From NCBI RefSeq assembly GCF_021173085.1, contig NZ_CP076412.1, positions 1,178,001 through 1,242,000 of the forward strand: DNA of 64,000 nt, in the 5' to 3' direction. Positions 38,201 to 45,582 of this stretch are shown in pieces (positions within the stretch are counted from its first letter, which is position 1; each line of letters opens with the position of its first letter). Source of the DNA: Ralstonia wenshanensis. GTDB taxonomy: Bacteria; Pseudomonadota; Gammaproteobacteria; Burkholderiales; Burkholderiaceae. A program made the position numbers and the translations under genes. The notes under the pieces were generated by a model. That model saw nothing but the letters and a program-made list of their open reading frames with translations, made no database searches and was not told the DNA's origin.

Positions 38201-38286
38201 GGAGGAGGGGAGGATGCAGGAGATGGGCTCGTCACCAGGCGTGGAATCCGGTCGGTCTTGCAACGCGAGGGTGCGACGCAAGCCAT
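35245..38286 (-). CDS. ABC exporter fused to degenerate histidine-kinase ATPase domain and receiver domain
   Basis: 1013 residues from the ATG at 38286. Disordered start (1-38), then a six-helix exporter domain of Atm1/HMT1 type (about 40-340). The nucleotide-binding domain (370-610) is complete: Walker A GGSGSGKST (408-416), Q-loop Gln456, signature LSGGEKQ (512-518), Walker B Asp536/Glu537 and switch His568. After it, residues 615-825 resemble a kinase HATPase domain (GDPSRLQGIVGDVLSHAV, LRVTDT, VVEQHGGRF), but the N-box Asn is His680, the G1 and G2 glycines are lost, and no phospho-His box is seen. A receiver domain (862-990) keeps Asp868/869, phosphoacceptor Asp916, Ser953 and Lys975. An intact ABC engine thus carries a pseudokinase and a phosphorylatable receiver. 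A small partner gene follows two bases later. Confidence 0.9.
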   Translation of the reverse strand: MACVAPSRCKTDRIPRLVTSPSPASSPPPHPAEASSLQQRIVGALWRAIWRYRKRVLVAVGLLVLAKLCAVGVPIVLKWIVDGFGDATRARVFPAFLLLAYAVLRFGGTLFGELRDMVFSRVSQPTVAGFMAQAFEHLHQLGPRFHASRQTGGLIRDVERGTTGIEFLLGVALFTILPTMVEIGSVLIIMMSRYSGWYLVTILATFAAYCTATVLLTRRRVRLQRQMNEFDSMAGSRLLDSMLNHEAVKVYTSERFEAHRYRDILRQRIETAVANQRALSLLHVSQSGVIAGGVTTVMLLAGQDVTRGVLSVGDLVLINAYIIQVCLPLNALGFMFREAKDAAINAERLFQLLEQRADVVDLPNGAPLRVTQGEVQFDHVDFGYENTRPILHDLSLHIPAGHTVAVVGGSGSGKSTLARLLLRFYDPWAGRVSIDGQDLRVVTQDSVRRAIGIVPQDTILFNDTIAYNIAYGREGATMAEVIEAARAAYVHDFIAALPEGYQTMVGERGLKLSGGEKQRIAIARALLKNPSILIFDEATSALDTRSERAIQRELDRLSAHRTTLVIAHRLSTVVDAHEIVVLEKGRIVERGRHVDLLASNGVYAQLWTLQRQQSDLEQAQHRLAQQPINLVALVVSVLDGLREAIDARRITVYSVIRSETPSITGDPSRLQGIVGDVLSHAVLASHPGSRIEIVLERVEGMAQLRVTDTIAIPAVAAAAIPTASHTPAEMEPDAALSAFGPTATPPAPAPFDVLDPVEPLAPLRQEPRAFDPVLAATAQDTAPTPAATLDPLWIRSVVEQHGGRFAVVPLPHGDGTTYVMDFPIRAVAPLAAAPGEAMPATPQQAPPAERTALPPPDALSGVHVLIVDDQEDAREILQLLLEDYGATVTAYGAAKPALAALRAAPGNSWPDVLVSDIALGEDEDGYALLRNVRMLESERDMPLDARLPAVALSGYDRAEDRTRALLAGFQLHLAKPTEHGELVTAILSVIRARHAPARESHASVSFQSAQESP

Positions 38287-38384
38287 GTTCCACGCCCGCT
38301 CCGGTTGGACCGCCCAGGTGGCCCCGGAATCGCGCGATAATGCAGGACTTTCCTGCTGTTTCCTGCCTTTCTGCTGCCCCCGCC

Positions 38385-39620
38385 ATGACCGGACTGACCA
38401 CCGCCCTCCTGCACGCCGACCGCGAAGCCGGCGTCGAGCACTACGCCATCCACAAGCCGCTGCACACGTCCACCACGTACGGTTATACCGATACGCGCGA
38501 GCTGATCGACGTGTTCCAGGGCAAGCCCGGCTACACCTACGCGCGCCAGGGCAACCCGACCACGGCCGCACTCGAAGCCAAGATCACGATGATGGAAGCC
38601 GGCGTGGCCACCGCATGCTTTGCGACCGGCATGGCGGCCATCATGGCGGTGTTTTCGACCATGCTGCGCGCCGGCGACCACGTGGTCTCCAGCGCGTTCC
38701 TGTTCGGCAACACCAACAGCGTGTTCGAAACGCTGCGCAACCTGGGCGTGGAAGTGACGTTTGTCGATGCCACGTCGGCCCAGGCCGTGGCCGATGCGGT
38801 GCAGCCGAACACACGCCTCGTCTTTGTGGAAACCATTGCCAACCCGCGCACCCAGGTGGCGGATCTGAAGGGCATTGGTGACATCTGCAAGGCACGCGGG
38901 CTGATCTACGTGGTCGACAGCACGATGACGTCACCATGGCTGTTCCGCGCGCGTGATGCGCAGGCGAGCCTCGTGGTGCATTCGCTGTCCAAGTACATCG
39001 GCGGGCACGGTAACGCGCTGGGCGGCGCGGTGGTGGATACGGGCCTGTTCGACTGGACGGCGTATCCGAACATCTACCCGGCCTACCGCAAGGCCAAGCC
39101 GGAAATGCAGGGCATCCAGCAGATCCGCAAGAAGGGCCTGCGCGATCAGGGTGCGACGTTGATTGCCGATGCCGCGCACCGTATTGCCGTGGGCGCCGAA
39201 ACGATGGCGCTGCGCGTGGACCGCACCTGCAGCAACGCGCTGGCGCTGGCCCGCACGCTGGCCGCGCACCCGAAGGTGGCACGCGTGTATTACCCCGGCC
39301 TGCCGGAACACCCCGAACACGCCCGCGCCACCGAGCTGTTCCGTCACTACGGCGGCCTGCTGAGCTTCGAACTGGTGGACGGCGCTGACTACGTCGACAT
39401 GCTCGACCACCTGCGCTACGCCGTGCGCGCCACGCACCTGGGCGACACGCGCACGCTGGTGATTCCGGTCGCCCCCACCATCTACTGGGAAATGGGCGCC
39501 GAGCGCCGCGCGTCGATGGGGATTGCCGATTCGCTCGTGCGCGTGTCGGTTGGCATTGAGGATGAGGCCGATCTGGTGGCCGATTTCACGCAGGCGCTGG
39601 ACGCAATCAATCTCGGCTAA
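38385..39620 (+). CDS. PLP-dependent Cys/Met metabolism enzyme (cystathionine gamma-synthase family)
   Basis: 411 residues with the fold of cystathionine gamma-synthase, beta-/gamma-lyase and O-acylhomoserine sulfhydrylase. Active-site features: YTYARQGNPTT (phosphate-binding Tyr/Arg), CFATGMAA, VDSTMTSPW (Asp on the PLP nitrogen) and the Schiff-base Lys in HSLSKYIGGHG. The subfamily step (synthase, lyase or sulfhydrylase) cannot be fixed from sequence alone. The ATG at 38385 lacks a clear ribosome-binding site; one at 38340 would add 15 residues. It is divergent from the ABC fusion gene across 98 bases. Confidence 0.88.
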   Translation: MTGLTTALLHADREAGVEHYAIHKPLHTSTTYGYTDTRELIDVFQGKPGYTYARQGNPTTAALEAKITMMEAGVATACFATGMAAIMAVFSTMLRAGDHVVSSAFLFGNTNSVFETLRNLGVEVTFVDATSAQAVADAVQPNTRLVFVETIANPRTQVADLKGIGDICKARGLIYVVDSTMTSPWLFRARDAQASLVVHSLSKYIGGHGNALGGAVVDTGLFDWTAYPNIYPAYRKAKPEMQGIQQIRKKGLRDQGATLIADAAHRIAVGAETMALRVDRTCSNALALARTLAAHPKVARVYYPGLPEHPEHARATELFRHYGGLLSFELVDGADYVDMLDHLRYAVRATHLGDTRTLVIPVAPTIYWEMGAERRASMGIADSLVRVSVGIEDEADLVADFTQALDAINLG

Positions 39621-39678
39621 ACCTCATCGCCCCCTGGCAACGCGGCGGCCCTGGGCCGGGCTGCCCGCGTGCCGGCGA

Positions 39679-40077
39679 GTGTTGGAGCACCGCGCTCCAC
39701 GGTCGAACACTCGAATTCCACCCTCGGAGGGTGGTGCTCCAGGCGCTCACACTGGCGCGCCACCGTGCGAGCGTCGAACGTGACGCTTTGAAGCTCGAAC
39801 GCCACCGTCACGGGGTCGTGTCCCAATGTCAAACACACGACCGCCAGGGGCGGAGGCTGGCGTTTCAGCCTAGAAGGCTCGAAAGCCACTGTCCGAGCCT
39901 CACGCTCCGCCCAAAAACATTCGATCCATCCGCACTCTGAGGCCCGCACTCCGCCGTCGCAGGGCCAAGTGCGACGTGTTGAGGCTGGCGTTCCACTGTC
40001 TGAGGGTCGAACGCGACAGTCTGAGGTCGAAATTTCCGACCTCAGACTGCGGAGCGCGACTGTTTGAGGTCCACGGT
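39679..40077. repeat. Degenerate tandem array, 19 units of exactly 21 bp without indels
   Basis: Between two convergent genes the DNA can be cut into 19 successive 21-base units with no insertion or deletion. The units are diverged but share a pattern close to C-C-T-G-T-C-T-G-A-G-G-C-T-C-G-A-A-C-G-C-C-A with one position variable; TCGAA and GAGG cores recur, e.g. CGCTTTGAAGCTCGAACGCC (39784) and GACAGTCTGAGGTCGAAATT (40015). Because 21 is seven codons, several frames on both strands give heptad-like peptides, so short open frames here (such as 39617-39949 minus) are by-products unless shown otherwise. Twenty-one bases also equal two helical turns. Confidence 0.75.
40017..40049. terminator. 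Strong 13-bp hairpin inside the 21-bp array
   Basis: Arms CAGTCTGAGGTCG (40017-40029) and CGACCTCAGACTG (40037-40049) are exact reverse complements with a 7-base loop AAATTTC. It lies between the convergent ends of the PLP enzyme gene and the oxidase operon, where it could stop transcription from either side. No T-run follows on either strand, so it is not a classical Rho-independent terminator. A second small hairpin (CCACCCT-CGG-AGGGTGG, 39718-39734) lies nearer the PLP gene. Confidence 0.5.
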
Positions 40078-40135
40078 TCGCTCTCCGTGGGCCGGATGCG
40101 GGCCTCGCCGGGCCGTGCTCGGCTCAGCGCGGGGC

Positions 40136-40483
40136 TCAGTGGAAAAACAACATGCGCATCCCGAACGTGTGATGCGCCTCCGCCGCCATCAACACCATCA
40201 GCACCAGCAGCGCGAGCGGCGGCATCAGGATCGCGTACACCAGGGCCAGCCGCTCCCACATCATGTGCATGAACACGGAGACGATCAGCCCAGCCTTGGC
40301 GATCATCAGCACGACGATCAGCACCCAGCGCGTGAGGCCTTCCACGCGAAAGTAATCGACCAAGTACGACAGCGTGCTGAGCACGAACAGCAGGCCCCAG
40401 ATTTTCAGGTAGACGCTGATGCTGTGCTGCTGGCCGTGGGTGTCGGGCACCGCTGGCGTGGGAGACGGGTCGGTGTGGTTCAT
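40136..40483 (-). CDS. Cytochrome c oxidase subunit IV-like small membrane protein
   Basis: 115 residues with three membrane helices (about 22-42, 53-74 and 80-103), matching the prokaryotic subunit IV family: ISVYLKIWGLLFVLSTLSYLV and AKAGLIVSVFMHMMWE. The ATG at 40483 is chosen over an upstream TTG, with GAGG before it. It is the last gene of the oxidase operon, seven bases after the second subunit III gene. A structural, non-catalytic role is expected. Confidence 0.87.
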   Translation of the reverse strand: MNHTDPSPTPAVPDTHGQQHSISVYLKIWGLLFVLSTLSYLVDYFRVEGLTRWVLIVVLMIAKAGLIVSVFMHMMWERLALVYAILMPPLALLVLMVLMAAEAHHTFGMRMLFFH

Positions 40484-40490
40484 GGCTGCC

Positions 40491-41183
40491 TCACCACAGG
40501 TAGAACAACGCAAAGATGAACACCCAGACGAGATCGACGAAGTGCCAGTAGAGGCCCGCGATCTCCACGATCTGGAAGTTGCCGTGTTCGGTAAAGCCCG
40601 GCTGCCGGATCTTGCGTGCGACCAGCAACAGGTAGATCACGCCGCAGGTCACGTGAAAGCCGTGGAAGCCGGTGATCATGAAAAAGCACGCGCCAAACTG
40701 CGCCGCACCCAGCGGATTGCCCCAGGGCCGCACGCCTTCGAGCACGATCAGCTTGGTCCACTCGAATGCCTGCAGGCTGACGAAGCAGACGCCGAGCAAT
40801 GCCGTGGCCAGCATGAGCGCGGCGGCGCGCCTGGCGTTGCGCCGGTAGCCGAAGTTGACGGCCATGGCCATGGTGCCGCTGCTGCTGATGAGCACAAAGG
40901 TCATGATGGCGATCAGCAGCAGCGGCACCTCCACGCCGCCGATCTTCATGCCGAACACTTCGGCCGTGTTGGGCCACGGCACCGTGGTCGACATGCGCAC
41001 TGTCATGTAGCCGATCAGGAAACTGCTGAAGACGAAGGTGTCCGACAGCAGGAAGATCCACATCATGGCCTTGCCCCACGGCACCTTGAAGGCTTCGCGG
41101 TCGCCAGACCAGTCGTTGACGACGCCGGGCCAACCTTCGGGCAAGGCGTTGGCCGGGTCGGTGGGAAGCGTGGGGTTGCTCAT
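40491..41183 (-). CDS. coxP: Heme-copper oxidase subunit III (CoxP-like)
   Basis: 230 residues with five membrane helices, typical of short subunit III. Signature FSSFLIGY, FEWTKLI, GACFFMITGFHGFHV and a C-terminal GLYWHFVDLVWVFIFALFYLW. No metal site; the family stabilises subunit I and proton uptake. The start at 41183 overlaps the preceding stop (ATGA). It is the second of two subunit III-like genes in the operon, as in the coxMNOP cluster described in Bradyrhizobium; the symbol rests on that gene order. Confidence 0.87.
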   Translation of the reverse strand: MSNPTLPTDPANALPEGWPGVVNDWSGDREAFKVPWGKAMMWIFLLSDTFVFSSFLIGYMTVRMSTTVPWPNTAEVFGMKIGGVEVPLLLIAIMTFVLISSSGTMAMAVNFGYRRNARRAAALMLATALLGVCFVSLQAFEWTKLIVLEGVRPWGNPLGAAQFGACFFMITGFHGFHVTCGVIYLLLVARKIRQPGFTEHGNFQIVEIAGLYWHFVDLVWVFIFALFYLW

Positions 41184-41788
41184 GGCGTGGCTCCGTACAG
41201 CGGTCCGCAGATGGCACTGACGAATGCGGGCGTGATCCACCACATTGCGGCCAGCAGCACGAGCCACACGGCCAGCAGAAAGTGCCAGTACGTCGCGCAG
41301 AGGGCAACGGCACGTTGCGTGCGATCGGCGTTGCTGTGCAGGCGCGCGACCGTCACCGCCCAGACGACGAGCCCACCGATGACATGCGCGGCGTGCAGGC
41401 CGGTGAACACATATAAAAAGCTGTTGGATGGGTTGACCGACACGCCTTGCCCCGTGGCCGACAGTTGTTGCCATGCTGCCCATTGCCCGAACACGAACAG
41501 TGCGGCAAGCGCGCCACCCGCGAGCAGCCAGATCGTGCGGCGCGCGTCGGTTCGCCGTGCCAGTTCCATGGCCACGCTGGCCAGCGCCAGCGCGCCGGTG
41601 TTCCACCACAGCAGGACCGGGTGCGGAACCGGCATCCAATCCGGCTCGCGCATGCGCATGGCATAAGCCAGGATCAGCAGCGAGAACAGCGCCGTCACCA
41701 CGGCCATGAACACACGCAAGCCAATGCGCCCGGCGTGCGGCAATACAGGCGCGGTATCGGGAACAAAGTGGCGGGGAAGGGTCGTCAT
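41180..41788 (-). CDS. coxO: Subunit III-like protein of heme-copper oxidase (CoxO-like)
   Basis: 202 residues and five predicted helices. Subunit III signature FLYVFTGLHAAHVIGGL and the terminal YWHFLLAVWLVLLAAMWW. It is distinct from the next gene, so the enzyme either carries two different subunit III-type proteins or they substitute for each other. Four-base overlaps on both sides couple it to subunit I and to the second subunit III gene. The symbol follows the coxMNOP order. Confidence 0.82.
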   Translation of the reverse strand: MTTLPRHFVPDTAPVLPHAGRIGLRVFMAVVTALFSLLILAYAMRMREPDWMPVPHPVLLWWNTGALALASVAMELARRTDARRTIWLLAGGALAALFVFGQWAAWQQLSATGQGVSVNPSNSFLYVFTGLHAAHVIGGLVVWAVTVARLHSNADRTQRAVALCATYWHFLLAVWLVLLAAMWWITPAFVSAICGPLYGATP

Positions 41789-43569
41789 GTGCGCACCCCG
41801 CTGGTGTGGAGGATGTCGGTGCCCGGCGCTGCTTCCGTTCCCATGTCGGGTGCGCCGGTGGGTGGTTCGTTCTGCGGTACGAAGTCATCTGCACGGCCGG
41901 GCGGGCTGTACTCGTATGCCCACCGATAGACCACCGGCAGCGTCGGCCCCCAGTTGCCATGCACGGGTGGCGTCTGCGGCGTCTGCCATTCGAGCGTGGT
42001 GGCGCGCCACGGGTTGGCCTCGGCCTTTTTGCCGCGCACGAGGCTCCACGCCAGGTTGAAGAGGAACAGCAACTGCGCCACGCCCACGATGATGGCGATG
42101 ACGGTGATGAACGTATTCAGCGTCTGCGCGGAGGGCGGGATGAAGCTGTAGCCCTCATACGCGTAGTACCGGCGCGGCATGCCGAGCAAGCCCAGGTAGT
42201 GCATCGGGAAGTAGATCAGGTACGTGCCGATGAAGGTGATCCAGAAATGCGCGCGGCCCAGCGTGTCGTTCAGCATGCGGCCCGTCACCTTCGGGTACCA
42301 GTGATAGAGCCCGCCGAACACCACCAGGATCGGCGACACGCCCATCACCATGTGGAAGTGCGCAACCACGAAGTACGTGTTGGACAGCGGAATGTCCACG
42401 CTGACGTTGCCGAGGAACAGCCCCGTCAAGCCGCCGATCAGGAACGTGCTGATAAAGCCGATGGCAAACAGCATCGGCACGGTCAGGTGGATGTTGCCGC
42501 GCCACAGCGTGAGCACCCAGTTGTAGACCTTCAGCGCCGTCGGGATGGCGATGATGAGCGTGGTGGTGGCAAAGAAGAACCCGAAGTACGGGTTCATGCC
42601 CGAGACGAACATGTGGTGTGCCCAGACGACGAACGACAACACACCGATGATGACGATGGCCCACACCATCATCCGGTAGCCGAAGATGTTCTTGCGCGCG
42701 TGCGTGCTGATGAGGTCCGACACGATGCCGAAGGCGGGCAGCGCCACGATGTACACCTCGGGGTGCCCGAAGAACCAGAACAGGTGCTGGAACAGCAACG
42801 GGCTGCCCCCGCTGTGCTTGAGCTGCTGCCCCATCGACACCACAGCCGGTACGAAGAAGCTGGTGCCCAGCGTCTTGTCGAGCAGCATCATGATGGCCGA
42901 CACGAACAGCGCCGGAAACGCCAGCAGCGCCAGCACGGTCGCCGTAAAGATGCCCCAAACGGTGAGCGGCATGCGCATGAGCGTCATGCCGCGCGTGCGC
43001 GCCTGCAGCGTGGTGGTCACGTAGTTCAGACCGCCCATCGTTGCCGCCACGATGAAGATCGCCAGCGACACCAGCATCAGCACGATGCCCCATTCGGTGC
43101 CGGGCGTGCCGGGCAGGATCGCCTGCGGCGGATACAGCGTCCAGCCTGCGCCGGTGGGCCCGCCTGGTACGAAGAAGCTCGCAACCAGCACCAGCACCGC
43201 CAGCAGATACACCCAGTAGCTGAGCATGTTCAGGAACGGAAACACCATGTCGCGCGCGCCCAGCATCAGCGGGATCAGGTAGTTGCCGAAGCCGCCCAGG
43301 AACAGCGCCGTGAGCAGGTAGACCACCATGATCATTCCGTGCATGGTGACGAACTGGTAGTAGTGGTTGGCGTCGATAAAGGCGAACTTGCCCGGAAACC
43401 CCAGCTGCAGCCGCATCAGGTTCGACAGCACGAGCCCCACCAGCCCGATGGCGATGGCCGTGAGCGAATACTGCACGGCGATGACCTTGTGGTCCTGGCT
43501 CCAGACGTAGCGTGTCCAGAAGCTTTGCGGTGCGTGATCCTGGCCGTGGTCGGCGTGTGCGTAGGACAT
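41785..43569 (-). CDS. coxN: Cytochrome c oxidase subunit I (CoxN-like)
   Basis: Catalytic subunit with heme a, heme a3 and CuB; 594 residues and 12 helices plus a long hydrophilic C-tail. The low-spin heme ligand is in FVTMHGMIMV. GHPEVYIVALPAFG holds a CuB His, the cross-linked Tyr and the D-channel Glu. AHHMF holds two more CuB His, and HFHMVMG gives the a3 and low-spin ligands. The GHPEVY Glu places it in the A1 class of proton-pumping oxidases. AGGAG lies a few bases before the ATG. It follows subunit II by 12 bases. Confidence 0.95.
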   Translation of the reverse strand: MSYAHADHGQDHAPQSFWTRYVWSQDHKVIAVQYSLTAIAIGLVGLVLSNLMRLQLGFPGKFAFIDANHYYQFVTMHGMIMVVYLLTALFLGGFGNYLIPLMLGARDMVFPFLNMLSYWVYLLAVLVLVASFFVPGGPTGAGWTLYPPQAILPGTPGTEWGIVLMLVSLAIFIVAATMGGLNYVTTTLQARTRGMTLMRMPLTVWGIFTATVLALLAFPALFVSAIMMLLDKTLGTSFFVPAVVSMGQQLKHSGGSPLLFQHLFWFFGHPEVYIVALPAFGIVSDLISTHARKNIFGYRMMVWAIVIIGVLSFVVWAHHMFVSGMNPYFGFFFATTTLIIAIPTALKVYNWVLTLWRGNIHLTVPMLFAIGFISTFLIGGLTGLFLGNVSVDIPLSNTYFVVAHFHMVMGVSPILVVFGGLYHWYPKVTGRMLNDTLGRAHFWITFIGTYLIYFPMHYLGLLGMPRRYYAYEGYSFIPPSAQTLNTFITVIAIIVGVAQLLFLFNLAWSLVRGKKAEANPWRATTLEWQTPQTPPVHGNWGPTLPVVYRWAYEYSPPGRADDFVPQNEPPTGAPDMGTEAAPGTDILHTSGVRT

Positions 43570-43581
43570 GGCTTCTCCTCG

Positions 43582-44739
43582 CTACGGTTTTGCAGCGGTC
43601 GCCGCAGCGTCGGCACCTTGCGCCTTGATGTACGCCACCAGCGCTGCGAGCTCCTGCTCGCTCAGGTCGAAGGTCGGCATGATGGGCGCGAAGCCTTTGA
43701 CCACACGCGCTTTCGGATCGCGGATGAAGGCGCGCAGATAGGCTTCATCGGCCACCGCGGTCGAGCCGTCGGCCATGGTCTGCGTGGAGCCGTACAAACC
43801 CTTCCATGTCGGGCCGACGCCTGGGCTGCCATTGACCGAGTGGCAGGCGACGCAGCCCTTGGCCTGCGCGAGCGTGTGGCCTTGTTCGGCCAATGCCTGC
43901 GCGCTGCCGCCGGCAGCGGCGGAGGCGGCCTGCACCTTGGCCTTCTGGCTCTGCTCGAAGGTGGTCTGCTGTGCGAGCCAGCGTGCAAACGATGCCTCGT
44001 CTTCCACGACCACCACACCGCGCATGTTGGAGTGCCCGATACCGCAGAGCTGCGCGCACAGAATGTCGTAACGCCCCGCCTTGGTGGGCGTGAACCAGAA
44101 CGTGGTGATCATGCCCGGCACCATGTTCATGCGCGCGCGGAACGGCGGCACATAAAAGTCGTGCAGCACATCGCGCGAGCGCGCCAGCACCTGGATCGGG
44201 CGGTTGATCGGCAGATGCAGCTCGGGCGTTTCGATCAGGTAGTTGTCGCGCCCGTTCGGGTCGGCCGGGTTCATGCCGAACGGGTTGTCGTTGCTGATGT
44301 AGCGCACGTCGGTCGTGCCGAGCTTGCCGCCGGGGCCGGCAAAGCGGAAGCGCCATTGCCATTGCTGGCCGAGCACTTCCATCTGCAGGGCGTTCGATGG
44401 CGGGCGCACGTAATCGGCATAGACGAACAGGCCGGGCGCCAGTAGCGCCGCCACACCCACCGTGGTGACGCCGATCAGCCACCATTCCAGTCGCGTGTTG
44501 TGCGGCTCGTAGGCGGCGCGCTGGTTGGGTTGGCCATCGCGATGGCGATAGCGCAGGAGCGCTGCAACGACGAAGAGGTTGATGGCGACAAACAACACGC
44601 CGGTAATGACGATGGTGATCGTCAGCGTGTCGTCCATGCGCACCCAGTTGGAGGCGATCGGGGTGATCCACCACGGACTGGCAAAGTGAAACCCCACCGC
44701 CAGCACGACGATCAGCACGAGCGCAATCGCAAGGGCCAT
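43582..44739 (-). CDS. coxM: Cytochrome c oxidase subunit II with fused cytochrome c domain (CoxM-like, caa3 type)
   Basis: 385 residues. N-terminal helix, a second helix pair (about 45-110), then the CuA cupredoxin domain with DILCAQLCGIGHSNM (two Cys, His and Met of CuA). An Ala/Gln linker leads to a C-terminal class I cytochrome c with CVACH and a likely axial Met in PIMPTF. The fused heme domain gives the oxidase its own electron entry, as in caa3 enzymes. The ATG at 44739 follows GGGAGG. First oxidase gene of the operon. No cytochrome oxidase assembly genes (ctaG, senC) are nearby. Confidence 0.94.
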   Translation of the reverse strand: MALAIALVLIVVLAVGFHFASPWWITPIASNWVRMDDTLTITIVITGVLFVAINLFVVAALLRYRHRDGQPNQRAAYEPHNTRLEWWLIGVTTVGVAALLAPGLFVYADYVRPPSNALQMEVLGQQWQWRFRFAGPGGKLGTTDVRYISNDNPFGMNPADPNGRDNYLIETPELHLPINRPIQVLARSRDVLHDFYVPPFRARMNMVPGMITTFWFTPTKAGRYDILCAQLCGIGHSNMRGVVVVEDEASFARWLAQQTTFEQSQKAKVQAASAAAGGSAQALAEQGHTLAQAKGCVACHSVNGSPGVGPTWKGLYGSTQTMADGSTAVADEAYLRAFIRDPKARVVKGFAPIMPTFDLSEQELAALVAYIKAQGADAAATAAKP

Positions 44740-44885
44740 GGGCACCTCCCGGCGAGGGATTCCCTCAACACGCTAAAGACAGGCTAGGTCGCGCACCCGG
44801 ATCGTGCAAGGCAACGTAAGGACGAGGCGCACCGCGCGTGCGGATCGCGCCAATGCGGCATCTGCGTGCTGCGCCGCAATGCAAA

Positions 44886-44922
44886 GCGGCCGCCTCCGGC
44901 ATGGGTTGCCAGAGGCGGCCGC
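44886..44922 (-). terminator. GC-rich hairpin after the four-helix membrane protein gene
   Basis: Arms GCGGCCGCCTC (44886-44896) and GAGGCGGCCGC (44912-44922) are exact reverse complements with a 15-base loop. Read on the minus strand it follows the stop of the gene at 44973 by 50 bases and is followed by TTTGCATT, so it may end that transcript ahead of the oxidase operon. The T-run is short, so strength is uncertain. Confidence 0.5.
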
Positions 44923-44972
44923 CTCCTGATGGCGCCGCTCAGCTTGCGGCGCCGCAGGAAAAGGTCGAGGGA

Positions 44973-45485
44973 TCAGTGCATCGGTTCGCCCGCGCGCCGC
45001 TCCAGCATGCCGTAGGTAATGGCCGCCGCCACCCCGAACAGCAGGTTGGCCAGTAGCGGCCCCGAGCCGCGCTCCGATACAAACCAAGGAAACACGGCCG
45101 TCATGCCGTAGAAATTCACCACGTACGCCACGATCCCGAAGACCACGCCAACGGCTGCGAGCATGCCGGGGCTCGAGTCGAAGTGGAACGGGGCGATGAT
45201 GGCCCCAAGGATCATCCCCATGATCGCGCCCAGCACGAAGTGCAGCACGAGCGCCGTCGCCACGATGCTGTAGCTGAACAGGGACATCTCTTCCAGCGCG
45301 CCCCGGCCCATGACCATGGCGGCGATCTTGTGGGTCGGGCGCCATGGGCTTTCATTGAGCACCATGGTTGACCAGAAGAACTCCAGCACGATGACCAGTG
45401 CGCCGCCCACGAGGCCTGCCACGCTGGCGGCGAGCCAGTCCGGCATGCGGCGCTCCCAATGATGCGATTGCATGTGCAGTTCCAT
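44973..45485 (-). CDS. Uncharacterised four-helix membrane protein
   Basis: 170 residues. Four hydrophobic helices follow a short cytosolic start that includes MQSHHWERRMPDW: about 22-42, 74-97, 107-130 and 142-160. The ATG at 45485 has the strong site AGGAGG. No catalytic motif is seen and I do not recognise the family. It lies upstream of the oxidase operon on the same strand but is separated from it by a hairpin, so a link to respiration is only suggested by position. Confidence 0.75.
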   Translation of the reverse strand: MELHMQSHHWERRMPDWLAASVAGLVGGALVIVLEFFWSTMVLNESPWRPTHKIAAMVMGRGALEEMSLFSYSIVATALVLHFVLGAIMGMILGAIIAPFHFDSSPGMLAAVGVVFGIVAYVVNFYGMTAVFPWFVSERGSGPLLANLLFGVAAAITYGMLERRAGEPMH

Positions 45486-45582
45486 ACAAACCTCCTGCTG
45501 ATGTATCCACGCAAGCACTTAGGAATCGGAAGCGCCACTTAGGGTGCTGCAAAGCGCTGTCTGCCAAGTGCCCTGTGCAAAA

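Noticed and set aside
38287..38571. 95-codon N-terminal extension of the ABC-receiver fusion
   Set aside because: Arg/Cys/Trp-rich, overlaps the start region of the divergent PLP enzyme gene, and precedes an already disordered N-terminus.
39617..39949. 110-residue minus-strand frame with heptad-like repeats
   Set aside because: The heptads follow from the 21-bp DNA period and appear in other frames and on both strands too. It starts with GTG, without support. Kept as a repeat, not a gene.
39679..40077. Possible CRISPR array
   Set aside because: Units are contiguous, diverged and without constant repeat/unique spacer structure; no cas genes are nearby.
41806..44445. 879-codon open frame on the plus strand
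   Set aside because: It is antisense to the oxidase genes, whose metal-binding motifs and overlaps leave no doubt. The translation is His/Arg-rich and has no domain.
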